Positions 1-6,782 of a stretch of DNA of 47,156 nt are shown here, piece after piece. The position numbers and the translations under genes are program-made. The notes beneath the pieces are model-generated. The model was not told where the DNA came from and searched no databases. It saw only the letters and a program-made list of their open reading frames with translations. Source of the DNA: a virus; IMG/VR virus record IMGVR_UViG_3300037558_000832, positions 1-47,156 of that record, one strand, 5' to 3'. Position 1 is the stretch's first letter. Each line of letters begins with the position of its first letter.

Positions 1-238
1 GGGGAGGTTGCCAAGCTAACAGCTAGCACAATCAAGGACGGGGCTAAGCATGTTCTTATCTTCAACAAGTTTGTAGAGGAAGCTAACGCATTGAGCGATA
101 ACTTGCAGAAAATGGGTATTATTGCCGAGAGTATATCTGCAGAGACACCCAAGAAAGAACGTAAGCGGATACTAGATAACTTTAGAAGTGGAGAGATACA
201 AGTAGTTACGAATGTAGGAGTGCTGACTACTGGCTTTG
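1..238. repeat. Terminal direct repeat marking circular closure (left copy)
   Basis: These 238 bases recur at the right end of the window (46919-47156) with a single mismatch: A at 111 against C at 47029. Joining the copies makes one uninterrupted helicase reading frame, so this is best read as the overlap of a circular or circularly permuted genome of about 46,918 bp. A true packaged terminal repeat is possible but less likely, because the repeat lies wholly inside a coding sequence. Confidence 0.9.
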
Positions 239-705
239 ACTTCCCAGAACTAGACTGTGTGATACTCGCACGACCAACTCAATCAGTTGCCTTGTACTAC
301 CAAATGGTGGGGCGTGGAGTGCGTATAGCAGATAGCAAAGAGAACTTACACTTGATAGATGTATGCGGAAATGTAAAACGCTTTGGTAAAATAGAGACAT
401 TTGAGCTTGTACCCGTATCAGAGGGGAGCAAGCTATTACGGCTCAAGAGTGATGTTAGCTTCCTTACTGGATACGACTTTGTTGGAAACCAAGACTTAGA
501 AGAGCGAGACTATGCAGGATACAGAGAGGGTAGCGGAAAGAACCCAAACATAATCTTTATAGGAAAGTGGAATAACGGTGGTAGAGGAACTCACATTAGC
601 AAAATAGATACTGGGTACATGAGGTGGGCGATAGAGAACTTTAGCAATGGTACAATCAGAGACAAGTTTGCTAAAGAACTGGAACGAAGAGCAAACACAA
701 CATGA
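1..705 (+). CDS. SF2 DEAD/DEAH-box helicase, C-terminal part (continues from 46223)
   Basis: This is the second half of a 466-residue helicase whose first 232 codons lie at 46223-46918; base 1 is a codon start. The part here holds the RecA2 domain: motif V as TTGFD (residues 308-312 of the joined protein) and motif VI as QMVGRGVR (333-340), with two arginine-finger candidates. The last 120 or so residues are a C-terminal extension with no motif I recognise. The protein probably unwinds DNA or remodels branched DNA during phage replication and recombination, acting with the nearby exonuclease and SSB. The stop overlaps the next start as ATGA (702-705). At residue 269 the left copy reads Lys and the right copy reads Asn, which may be strain variation or a sequencing error. 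Confidence 0.9.
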   Translation, partial: GEVAKLTASTIKDGAKHVLIFNKFVEEANALSDNLQKMGIIAESISAETPKKERKRILDNFRSGEIQVVTNVGVLTTGFDFPELDCVILARPTQSVALYYQMVGRGVRIADSKENLHLIDVCGNVKRFGKIETFELVPVSEGSKLLRLKSDVSFLTGYDFVGNQDLEERDYAGYREGSGKNPNIIFIGKWNNGGRGTHISKIDTGYMRWAIENFSNGTIRDKFAKELERRANTT

Positions 706-1499
706 TAGAAGTTAAGTATAAAAGAGGTAAAAATCCTAACAGCAGAAATGGGTGGAAGAAAGGTGAAAACCATACTGGTATGTTAGGTAAAACCCACTCA
801 AAAGAGACCAGAAATAAAATAAGCGACGCTAATAAAGCAAACCCTACACGCTACTGGTTAGGCAAGAAGAGACCAAACATTGCAAAACAAATGAGTGAGC
901 GTGTTGTATCTGACGAGACCAAGAAAAGAATGAGTGAAAGTCAAAAAGGTAAGAAAATGCCACCTCGTTCTAAAGAACACTTAGCAAGGTTGAGTAAGAA
1001 TAATGCGAGATATTGGCAAGGTAAGAAGCAGTCGGTTACGACAAGAACTAAGAGGAGTAACTCAATGCTTGAAGTGTTAGACGGAGAAATGCCAAAAAAC
1101 ACACGGGAGAGTGGCACTTACGGTAACATCAAGAGGGGTTGGTATGATATTAACGGCAAGGAAATGTTTTTTAGAAGTAAGTGGGAAGCAAACTATGCTT
1201 TATATCTAGATTTTTTAATCAAACAAAATCAAATAAAGGGTTGGGAGTTTGAAAAAGATGTTTTTGTCTTTCATAAAATACAATTTGGTACTCGTAGCTA
1301 TAGACCCGACTTTAAGGTTTTCAATAATGATGACAGTATTGAATATCACGAAGTAAAGGGATACATGGATAGTAAGAGCAAGACAAAACTCAAACGAATG
1401 ACTAAGTATTATCCCGATACAAAAATAGTTCTTATTGAGAGAGATACTTACAGCGATATAAAAAAGAAGCTCGGTAGGGTGTGTGGCTTCTTTGATTAA
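702..1499 (+). CDS. Homing-type endonuclease: NUMOD3 repeats plus PD-(D/E)XK-like nuclease domain
   Basis: This 265-residue protein has two parts. Residues 1-120 are basic and carry NUMOD3-like DNA-binding motifs (GKTHSKETRNKISDANK near 29-45, then KKRMSESQKGKKM), typical of phage homing endonucleases. The C-terminal half has FRSKWEANYALYLDFL, then RPDFKVF and EYHEVKGY, the D...ExK pattern of PD-(D/E)XK nucleases seen in Vsr- and DUF1064-like proteins. It probably nicks or cuts DNA to spread its own gene. It overlaps the helicase stop by 4 bases. The helicase is also flanked upstream by an HNH nuclease. The catalytic assignment rests on motif pattern only. Confidence 0.75.
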   Translation: MIEVKYKRGKNPNSRNGWKKGENHTGMLGKTHSKETRNKISDANKANPTRYWLGKKRPNIAKQMSERVVSDETKKRMSESQKGKKMPPRSKEHLARLSKNNARYWQGKKQSVTTRTKRSNSMLEVLDGEMPKNTRESGTYGNIKRGWYDINGKEMFFRSKWEANYALYLDFLIKQNQIKGWEFEKDVFVFHKIQFGTRSYRPDFKVFNNDDSIEYHEVKGYMDSKSKTKLKRMTKYYPDTKIVLIERDTYSDIKKKLGRVCGFFD

Positions 1500-1502
1500 G
1501 AC

Positions 1503-1546
1503 TTATCCACATAGCGTATTGTGTAGTGTTGGATAATATGTATAAT
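1503..1546 (+). promoter_or_regulatory. Promoter with flanking inverted-repeat operator (copy 1)
   Basis: A -35-like TTGTGT (1519-1524) and TATAAT (1541-1546) are separated by 16 bases. Inverted arms TTATCCA (1503-1509) and TGGATAA (1530-1536) bracket the -35. The same layout with identical spacing occurs at 6687-6730. TTATCCACA here also matches the DnaA-box consensus. It probably drives the recombination operon that begins at 1563. Confidence 0.7.
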
Positions 1547-1562
1547 ATGTATATCAACACTT

Positions 1563-1784
1563 ATGGCAGATTACACAGCAAACATAATAATAGGAGAGCG
1601 AGTAGTGCCCTTTAATTTGAATGGGGCGGTGTCGGTACATCTCGCAAAACATACTCTGATTTATGTTGTGCGGAGAGTTGGATTATTAACTAAGGAAAAA
1701 GTAAAAGCAGAGATTGTTCGTTGGGATTGGGTTGAGGACGGGGACTGCGTTTCCAAAGACCCAGAAGTAATTTTTAGCATTTAA
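1563..1784 (+). CDS. Small hypothetical protein (73 aa)
   Basis: I do not recognise this protein. It has no signal peptide, membrane segment or cysteine motif; it is mixed alpha/beta in composition, with a Trp-rich acidic stretch (RWDWVEDGD) near residues 54-62. The start has the phage-wide ACACTTATGGC context without a Shine-Dalgarno sequence and lies 17 bases after the -10 box of the promoter at 1503-1546. As the first gene of the recombination operon it is probably expressed early. Function unknown. Confidence 0.7.
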   Translation: MADYTANIIIGERVVPFNLNGAVSVHLAKHTLIYVVRRVGLLTKEKVKAEIVRWDWVEDGDCVSKDPEVIFSI

Positions 1785-1806
1785 TAAAACACTTAATAAA
1801 ACACTT

Positions 1807-2337
1807 ATGGCAGAAGAAACAAAAATAATCACGGGAAAAGTTAAGGGTAATGACCGCCACTGGAAGAACTTTTTAGATAAAGACTATCTTGGTTCTCACA
1901 ACCTAGAGAAAAGCGAGGAAATGCTTTTGACTATCTCTAAGTTTGAGGGAGAAGAAGAAGTGCAAAGTGCAGACGGCTCTAAAAAACTAAAGCCAGTATT
2001 GTACTTTGAGGAAGATGTACCGAAAATGATAATGAATATCACGAACGGTAACACTATCGCCACACTATACGGCTCACACCCAGACAGTTGGATAGGGAAG
2101 CAGATACAAGTATTCGCTACACCAGTAAAAGCATTTGGTCAGACACAGGACGCATTGCGTATCCGAGACTTCATGCCGAAAATCACAGTTGATGTTGCTA
2201 CTTACAAAGCAAAACTGGCAAAGGCAACAACACTAGCCGAACTAAAAAACATCTGGGTAGCGTTCCCGACTTCTGTTAGGAACGACAAAGAGGTTGAAGC
2301 AGAAAAAGACATTATCAAGAACAAATTAACGAAATAG
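1807..2337 (+). CDS. Conserved phage protein of the recombination cassette (176 aa)
   Basis: The protein carries a KPVLYFEED segment, then TNGNTIATLYG and SWIGKQIQVFA, a pattern I associate with uncharacterised phage proteins encoded directly before YqaJ-type exonucleases. The order here is the same, with the exonuclease starting two bases after its stop. The C-terminal third is lysine-rich and helical. A single-strand binding or exonuclease-partner role is plausible from position alone; no catalytic motif is visible. The start shares the AAACACTTATGGC context. Confidence 0.75.
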   Translation: MAEETKIITGKVKGNDRHWKNFLDKDYLGSHNLEKSEEMLLTISKFEGEEEVQSADGSKKLKPVLYFEEDVPKMIMNITNGNTIATLYGSHPDSWIGKQIQVFATPVKAFGQTQDALRIRDFMPKITVDVATYKAKLAKATTLAELKNIWVAFPTSVRNDKEVEAEKDIIKNKLTK

Positions 2338-2339
2338 GT

Positions 2340-3038
2340 ATGCAAGTCATTAAAAACATGGAGCAAGGGACGCAGGAGTGGCAAGAAGCCCGACGCTGTA
2401 AGATTACAGGTACTAAGTTGAAGAGTGTCATGGGCACATCTCAAGCTAAGTTTGACATGATTGCTGAACTTATCGCCGAGGAGGGAACAGAACAATCAAA
2501 AGCTTTCAAAGCTACTGCTGAAATGGAGAGAGGGAGTGCGGAAGAAGTGTTTGCAGTAAAGCTATTTGAGAAGCTGACAGGCAAGACCGTGGAACAGGTG
2601 GGACTTTGCATATCTGACGAGTTTGACTTTGTAACACTATCGCCAGACGGTCTTATTCCTAACGAAGAGGGTAAGTACACAGAAGCTATTGAGGTTAAAA
2701 GCCCCAATTCTGCAACAATGATTAAATACAAGCTCGCTAACCTGATTGACCCAAAGGAAACGAACCTAACAGCGTCTAAGAAGCCGTTTCTCGGTATTCC
2801 TGCAGAGTACAAGTGGCAGGTGGTACACAACTTTATTGTGAACCCAGACTTACGCACACTATACTTTCTAGTTTACGACGCACGGTTTATACAAGACAGC
2901 TCAAAGTCTTACATTGTAGAGGTAAAGTGGGAGAACGAAGTATTACAAGAAGCTATTATGGAAGCCAAGAAAGCTCTTACAGAGTTTAGGGAGACTTGGT
3001 TGAGGTGGAAAGATGTAGTAGCACCTGTGTCTTTCTAG
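2340..3038 (+). CDS. YqaJ/lambda-exonuclease family recombination nuclease
   Basis: This 232-residue protein has the family layout: an N-terminal QEWQEARRCKITGTKLK (residues 12-28), ERGSAEEVFAVKLFE (63-77), then the catalytic SPDG with Asp103 and IEVKSP with Glu118 and Lys120, a complete D...ExK active site. Such enzymes degrade one strand of double-stranded DNA 5'-3' to give single-stranded ends for annealing. The length is normal for the family. It sits between a conserved partner gene and the coiled-coil and SSB genes, so it belongs to the phage recombination module. No RecT/Erf-type annealase was recognised. Confidence 0.9.
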   Translation: MQVIKNMEQGTQEWQEARRCKITGTKLKSVMGTSQAKFDMIAELIAEEGTEQSKAFKATAEMERGSAEEVFAVKLFEKLTGKTVEQVGLCISDEFDFVTLSPDGLIPNEEGKYTEAIEVKSPNSATMIKYKLANLIDPKETNLTASKKPFLGIPAEYKWQVVHNFIVNPDLRTLYFLVYDARFIQDSSKSYIVEVKWENEVLQEAIMEAKKALTEFRETWLRWKDVVAPVSF

Positions 3039-3130
3039 GCGAGGAAGTTAGGTATCCACCAAAGCACAATATCTTGGAGGTTTCATAGAGGGTGGAGTAC
3101 GAAAAGAGTATTAGCAATTAAAAAATAACC

Positions 3131-4144
3131 ATGACTGAAAAACAACTAACATTAACAGAGGTACAAGACGGTGTACGCAAACTGACTAAGTTTGAGCAAA
3201 CCAAAGAAGAGCTAGAGACAATGGTAGAGACTTCTAGGTTGCTTAAAGTGGAAGATGTCCGAGATAAGGACAAGGTGGCAATAGTAAAAGCCAAGCGCAT
3301 TGAGTTACGAAAGATTGAGATTGCGATTGAAAAGCGTGGAAAAGAATATCGAGACGTATTTAACGCAGTCAATAAGGAGATTATTGGAAAGGAAAAAGAG
3401 CTGAAAGCTATAACTAGCCCAGAGATTGAACGACTTACTGCAATTGAAGACGAAGCGGAAGCAGTGGCATTGCGAGAAAAGAGGGAAGCAATGTTACCAG
3501 TGCGAAAGGAACGGCTACTCGCACTAGACGCTGACGGCTTCTATGTGAAAGATGATGAGATGTTACTCGACATGGACGCAGACGCTTTTGAGAAGTTTTA
3601 TAACGAGTGTAGTGCTGACAAGAACGAGAAAGTACGCATTGCTCAAGAAGAGAAAGCAGAAGCAGACCGTAAAGCAGAGCAGGAGAGGTTGGACAAAGAA
3701 CGTGCAGAACTTGAAGCCGAAAAAGCCCGTATTGCAAAAGAGGAAGAGGAGAAAGCAGAGAAAGCACGCAAAGAAAAGGAAGCAGAAGACGCTAAGCGTA
3801 AAGCGGAGCAGGATAAATTAGACGAAGAGAAGCGAAAGCTTGAAGCAGACCGTATCAAGTTGGAGCATGAAAAAGAGCTTAAAGAAGCCGAAGAAAAAGC
3901 AAAGGTAGAAGCTGAAAAGAAAGCCGAGGAAGATAAGAAACGTAAAGAAGCGGAAGAGAAAGCCGAGGAAGAGCGTGTAGCAAAAGAAGAAGCAGACCGC
4001 AAAGCTGAAATGGAGAAGCGAGAAGCTTACAAGCAGTTTTTAAAGGAGAACGGTTGGACAGCCGAGACACGAGACCAGTTTGAGACACGAGAAGTTGAGG
4101 GTGGATACGAATTGTGGAAGAAAGTAGGGGTATTTAACAAATAA
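3131..4144 (+). CDS. Coiled-coil, DUF1351-like phage recombination-module protein
   Basis: In this 337-residue protein the N-terminal part (about 1-150) is helical and resembles DUF1351-type phage proteins that accompany recombinases. Residues about 165-300 are an extremely charged Lys/Glu/Ala coiled coil with many KAEE/RKE heptads. The C-terminus ends in a compact segment (WTAETRDQFETREVEGGYELWKK pattern, about 312-333). It may bind nuclease or DNA ends and act as a structural partner. It lies between the exonuclease and SSB genes; the 92 bases before it hold no promoter I can support. The coiled coil also produces long antisense frames that are not genes. Confidence 0.75.
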   Translation: MTEKQLTLTEVQDGVRKLTKFEQTKEELETMVETSRLLKVEDVRDKDKVAIVKAKRIELRKIEIAIEKRGKEYRDVFNAVNKEIIGKEKELKAITSPEIERLTAIEDEAEAVALREKREAMLPVRKERLLALDADGFYVKDDEMLLDMDADAFEKFYNECSADKNEKVRIAQEEKAEADRKAEQERLDKERAELEAEKARIAKEEEEKAEKARKEKEAEDAKRKAEQDKLDEEKRKLEADRIKLEHEKELKEAEEKAKVEAEKKAEEDKKRKEAEEKAEEERVAKEEADRKAEMEKREAYKQFLKENGWTAETRDQFETREVEGGYELWKKVGVFNK

Positions 4145-4154
4145 TTATTAAAGT

Positions 4155-4592
4155 ATGTATCTAAATCAAGCAACAATCATTGGGAACTTAACAAGAGACC
4201 CAGAACTAAAGAAACTGCCTAACGGTACAGATGTAGCAAACTTCTCAATCGCAACGAATGAGAGCTACAAGGATAAAGACGGCAACAAAGTAGAGAGTGT
4301 GCAGTATCACAACTGTGTAGCATTTGGGAAACCTGCAGAACTTATCGCCCTATACATGAAGAAAGGTAGCTCATTGTATGTACAGGGCAAGTTACAGACA
4401 TCTTCTTGGGACGATAAAGACAGCGGAAAGAAGATGTATAAGACCGAGATAGTAGTGCGAGACTTCCAGTTTGGTGCTAAAAAAGACGGAGCTACAACTA
4501 CAGCACCAACGGCAGAAGCAAAAACAACAGCACCCACAGAGGGTGTAGAGTACCCAGAAGAAGACATAGACCCAGACGACATACCATTTTAA
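4155..4592 (+). CDS. ssb: Single-stranded DNA-binding protein
   Basis: This is a 145-residue OB-fold SSB. The start NQATIIGNLTRDPELKKLPNG, the central KVESVQYHNCVAFGKPAEL and YVQGKLQT match bacterial SSB, with aromatic DNA-stacking positions retained. A short low-complexity Thr/Ala linker follows, then the acidic tail DIDPDDIPF, the conserved SSB tip that docks helicases, nucleases and other repair proteins. It coats single-stranded DNA during replication and recombination. It starts 10 bases after the coiled-coil gene without an obvious Shine-Dalgarno motif. Confidence 0.96.
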   Translation: MYLNQATIIGNLTRDPELKKLPNGTDVANFSIATNESYKDKDGNKVESVQYHNCVAFGKPAELIALYMKKGSSLYVQGKLQTSSWDDKDSGKKMYKTEIVVRDFQFGAKKDGATTTAPTAEAKTTAPTEGVEYPEEDIDPDDIPF

Positions 4593-4604
4593 TCATTCTA
4601 ATTT

Positions 4605-4886
4605 ATGAAAAGACCTAACCCAAAAAAAGATAAGGACGCTCGTAGGAAGCGTAATGCGAACTACTGGAATACAGGCGGAAGAAGTACGAAAACGCTTGTT
4701 GTGTGCCCAGACTGTATAAGGGTAATGAAGAAAGACAGGCGAGAACGACAGAAGCAAGCGGAAAAGGCAGACATGCCCGTACCACAGACACTCAATGCGA
4801 GTTTGAAGTGCGAAAGATGTAAAGAAAACGAAAACCATGAACAATTACAAACCAAAACCAAGCCAAAGAACGCTGACGCAAAATAA
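4605..4886 (+). CDS. Small basic protein with two CxxC knuckles
   Basis: This 93-residue Lys/Arg-rich protein has CPDC (residues 34-37) and CERC (69-72), a likely four-cysteine zinc ribbon. The composition suggests nucleic-acid binding; no family recognised. Its last 50 bases overlap the next gene, which starts at 4837 in another frame, so the two are translationally coupled. Confidence 0.7.
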   Translation: MKRPNPKKDKDARRKRNANYWNTGGRSTKTLVVCPDCIRVMKKDRRERQKQAEKADMPVPQTLNASLKCERCKENENHEQLQTKTKPKNADAK

Positions 4887-5439
4887 AGCGTTGCACAAGC
4901 TGTTTCAGTTATGGGCTGACGCTCTTAACGACGCAGGCAAGGATATGTTTACTGTCTTGAAAGACTTTGTAGACATTCCGTGGGCTGACAACACGGTTAA
5001 ACAGTATTTATGGTTGCCACTTCTAAAGAATAATGATGTGGCAGACGCACACGAGAAGCTTACAGAGAAGCTTGAGCCGTATATTGAGGTTGATTTACTA
5101 CCGTCTATTGAGGAAATAATGCAGGTAACACTCAAAAAGGGGCTAAAGATTTACTTTGAGTTGATAGCAAAAGCACTAAATGACGCAGGACACGATATGC
5201 GAGGAGTATTGAAGACGAATACACAAGTTTGGTGGGACAAGGACAGCGTAAAAGAGTTCTTATGGCGACCAATACAGGTGTTGCAGTTGCAAAAGAAGAG
5301 TACAACGCAATTATTAACAAAAGAAATAGACGAAGTTTATGACACAGTGAACCGACATCTTGGGAAACATATAGATACAATCATGTTCCCGTCCATTGAA
5401 GACATCATTAACGAAAGAACTTATGACAAACAAAAATAA
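4837..5439 (+). CDS. NinB-like/recombination-associated protein with internal duplication
   Basis: This 200-residue protein begins with RTLTQNKALH and carries twice the unit (AD/AK)ALNDAGxDM-x-VLK ... VK(Q/E)(Y/F)LW. The copies lie at about residues 27-60 and 113-146, and each unit ends in LPSIEEI or FPSIEDI. The single-unit form is frequent in phages next to SSB and Holliday-junction genes and recalls NinB-type recombination proteins. The assignment is by pattern only. The second copy keeps the fuller C-terminal part (STTQLLTKEIDEVYDTVNRHL); the first looks degraded. The end overlaps the next gene by 17 bases. Confidence 0.65.
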   Translation: MNNYKPKPSQRTLTQNKALHKLFQLWADALNDAGKDMFTVLKDFVDIPWADNTVKQYLWLPLLKNNDVADAHEKLTEKLEPYIEVDLLPSIEEIMQVTLKKGLKIYFELIAKALNDAGHDMRGVLKTNTQVWWDKDSVKEFLWRPIQVLQLQKKSTTQLLTKEIDEVYDTVNRHLGKHIDTIMFPSIEDIINERTYDKQK

Positions 5440-5809
5440 CATTAACGAGGTGGAGGTGTATAAGGCGTACATCAAAGCAAAAGATACTACAGGATACTCT
5501 CTGCGGAGCTTTTGCAAGAGACTTGGTATCTCTACCACAAAGTTATATGCGGTAGTCAAACGTATGGAAGAGGGAGACGAAATACAGCTAGACAGATGTT
5601 TGAATAAGAACAAGTATGATTGTATTTGGACGTATCGTTATGCAAGACGCTTTAATTTGATACTTGAACTTGAAAAAGACAAAGTAGCCAAGCCACTTGG
5701 CAAGCTGATTAGGGAAATGCACAGAGACGGGTTTGGCGTGCGAGATATAGCTAGGCGTGTAGGTAGAGACCCTAGCACAGTGATGTATCACTTGAACATT
5801 AGAAACTAA
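5423..5809 (+). CDS. Helix-turn-helix DNA-binding protein (128 aa)
   Basis: Two HTH-like segments are visible: SLRSFCKRLGISTTKLYAVV (about residues 28-47) and GVRDIARRVGRDPSTVMYHL (about 105-124). The second resembles resolvase- or sigma-type HTH elements. This ATG was chosen over an upstream TTG in the same frame because the TTG would extend the protein further into the preceding gene. It is a candidate early regulator that could bind the TTATCCA/TGGATAA operators, but nothing in the sequence proves this. Confidence 0.75.
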   Translation: MTNKNNINEVEVYKAYIKAKDTTGYSLRSFCKRLGISTTKLYAVVKRMEEGDEIQLDRCLNKNKYDCIWTYRYARRFNLILELEKDKVAKPLGKLIREMHRDGFGVRDIARRVGRDPSTVMYHLNIRN

Positions 5810-5823
5810 GACTTAAAACACTT

Positions 5824-6312
5824 ATGGCAAGGAAAACAAAAATACAATATACCCCAGATGTATGTAACTGCTGTAATCAAACAACTACTTACTTGCTATC
5901 TGTAGATGTTGGAACAGTTGATATTGTAAAGGCGATAGCTCGCTTTATAGATAAAAAAGGAATAAATTGCGTCCACCCACGAAAAGAATTAGAGGGCATC
6001 TCGCTATCTAGTAACCAAGTAGGAAACCTCTCAAGACCATGTTCGCATGGACTTATTGCAAAGGTACGGGGGCAAGCAGGGAACTACCTATTAACTCGCA
6101 AAGGTTCGGCATTTCTTAACGGTGCAGAGATACCAAGACACGCAATAATAAGCAAATCAGAAAAGAGACAAGTAGGTTACTATATGCAAGAAGCAGAAGT
6201 ATGTGTCGTTGGGGACTTTTATAATGGAGAATACTGGGAGGGTATAAACTACGAGATACGAGAGGGGCAGGTGTTTCATAGAATTGAACAACTTAAAGAG
6301 ACTTTGTTTTAG
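5824..6312 (+). CDS. Hypothetical winged-helix-like protein with N-terminal cysteine cluster
   Basis: This 162-residue protein has CNCC near residues 14-17. A middle region rich in helices (VDIVKAIARFIDKKG...) is followed by GLIAKVRGQAGNYLLTRKG, which looks like the wing of a winged-helix domain. It is probably a DNA-binding protein, family unknown. The start uses the AAACACTTATGGC context with no Shine-Dalgarno motif, 14 bases after the HTH gene. Confidence 0.65.
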   Translation: MARKTKIQYTPDVCNCCNQTTTYLLSVDVGTVDIVKAIARFIDKKGINCVHPRKELEGISLSSNQVGNLSRPCSHGLIAKVRGQAGNYLLTRKGSAFLNGAEIPRHAIISKSEKRQVGYYMQEAEVCVVGDFYNGEYWEGINYEIREGQVFHRIEQLKETLF

Positions 6313-6348
6313 TTGTGGACTTCTACAAAACAATACGTCGCTTGCGTG

Positions 6349-6354
6349 TATAAT
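6349..6354 (+). promoter_or_regulatory. Possible -10 box before the overlapping small genes
   Basis: A perfect TATAAT, preceded by TG, lies about 38 bases before the ATG at 6392. No convincing -35 hexamer sits 16-18 bases upstream, so this is a weak call. Confidence 0.35.
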
Positions 6355-6391
6355 TACATTACGCATTAGCGATTACGAGAGGAGCTACCAA

Positions 6392-6565
6392 ATGGGTAAG
6401 CCAACCGAAAGGAGGTGGTCTTTATCTAAGTTCAAGCAACTGAAAGGAGGTGGTAAAAGTCTCAAAACCGTCAATGTGGTTCAACCGCTTAACAGGCGGA
6501 AAGAAAGAGCACTTCTGTTCCCGTGTAGCGAGAAACTCGGTCATAAAGGGCGGTTTCTGGTCTAA
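6392..6565 (+). CDS. Small basic protein (57 aa), overlaps the next ORF in another frame
   Basis: This is the only gene in the area with a textbook ribosome site: GAGAGGAG lies 7 bases before the ATG. The product is very basic (KPTERRWSLSKFKQLKGGGK start). Its last 116 bases overlap the 6450-6644 frame. I cannot tell whether both frames are expressed, whether this is a leader for the second, or whether a +1 frameshift joins them. Confidence 0.4.
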   Translation: MGKPTERRWSLSKFKQLKGGGKSLKTVNVVQPLNRRKERALLFPCSEKLGHKGRFLV

Positions 6566-6644
6566 ACTGGAAAGAGGGCTAGACCTCGTATTAGGCAACC
6601 GACACTGTTGGGAAGAGTACCTAAGCGAGTTCAAAAAGAAATAA
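6450..6644 (+). CDS. Small protein (64 aa, GTG start, or ATG at 6474 giving 56 aa)
   Basis: The frame ends exactly at the terminator hairpin (its TAA is inside the left arm) and has a protein-like composition with Trp, Cys and His (WFNRLTGG, NRHCWEEYL). The GTG directly abuts AAAGGAG, too close for normal initiation; the alternative ATG at 6474 lies 24 bases past it. No family recognised. Confidence 0.5.
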   Translation: MVKVSKPSMWFNRLTGGKKEHFCSRVARNSVIKGGFWSKLERGLDLVLGNRHCWEEYLSEFKKK

Positions 6645-6673
6645 GGGGGAGCGCAAGCACCCCCTTATATTTT
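6641..6673 (+). terminator. Rho-independent terminator ending the recombination operon
   Basis: A 9-bp perfect stem, ATAAGGGGG with CCCCCTTAT, is capped by a GC pair with a GCAA (GNRA) loop and followed by ATTTTTATAT. It lies between the 6450-6644 frame and the promoter at 6687. Confidence 0.9.
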
Positions 6674-6686
6674 TATATCTAAATAG

Positions 6687-6730
6687 TTATCCACAGACTG
6701 TATTGCATAGTGTTGGATAATGAGTATAAT
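6687..6730 (+). promoter_or_regulatory. Promoter with flanking inverted-repeat operator (copy 2)
   Basis: TTGCAT (6703-6708), a 16-base spacer and TATAAT (6725-6730). Arms TTATCCA (6687-6693) and TGGATAA (6714-6720) lie at the same spacing as at 1503-1546. It is followed by a small stem AGTAGG/CCTACT in the leader at 6738-6756. It drives the accessory block. Confidence 0.75.
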
Positions 6731-6782
6731 AATAATTAAGTAGGACAGTCGCCTACTAACATTATCAAGAATAAAAACATTT

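Noticed and set aside
1-238. Terminal repeat as a packaged direct terminal repeat of a linear virion genome
   Set aside because: The repeat is entirely coding, the helicase frame joins perfectly across it and one copy has a mismatch; assembly overlap of a circular or permuted genome is simpler. Not fully excluded.
3435-4088. Several antisense and shifted frames across the coiled-coil gene
   Set aside because: Repetitive GAA/AAG/GCA codons keep alternative frames open; they have low-complexity Ser/Leu/Phe composition and no start signals.
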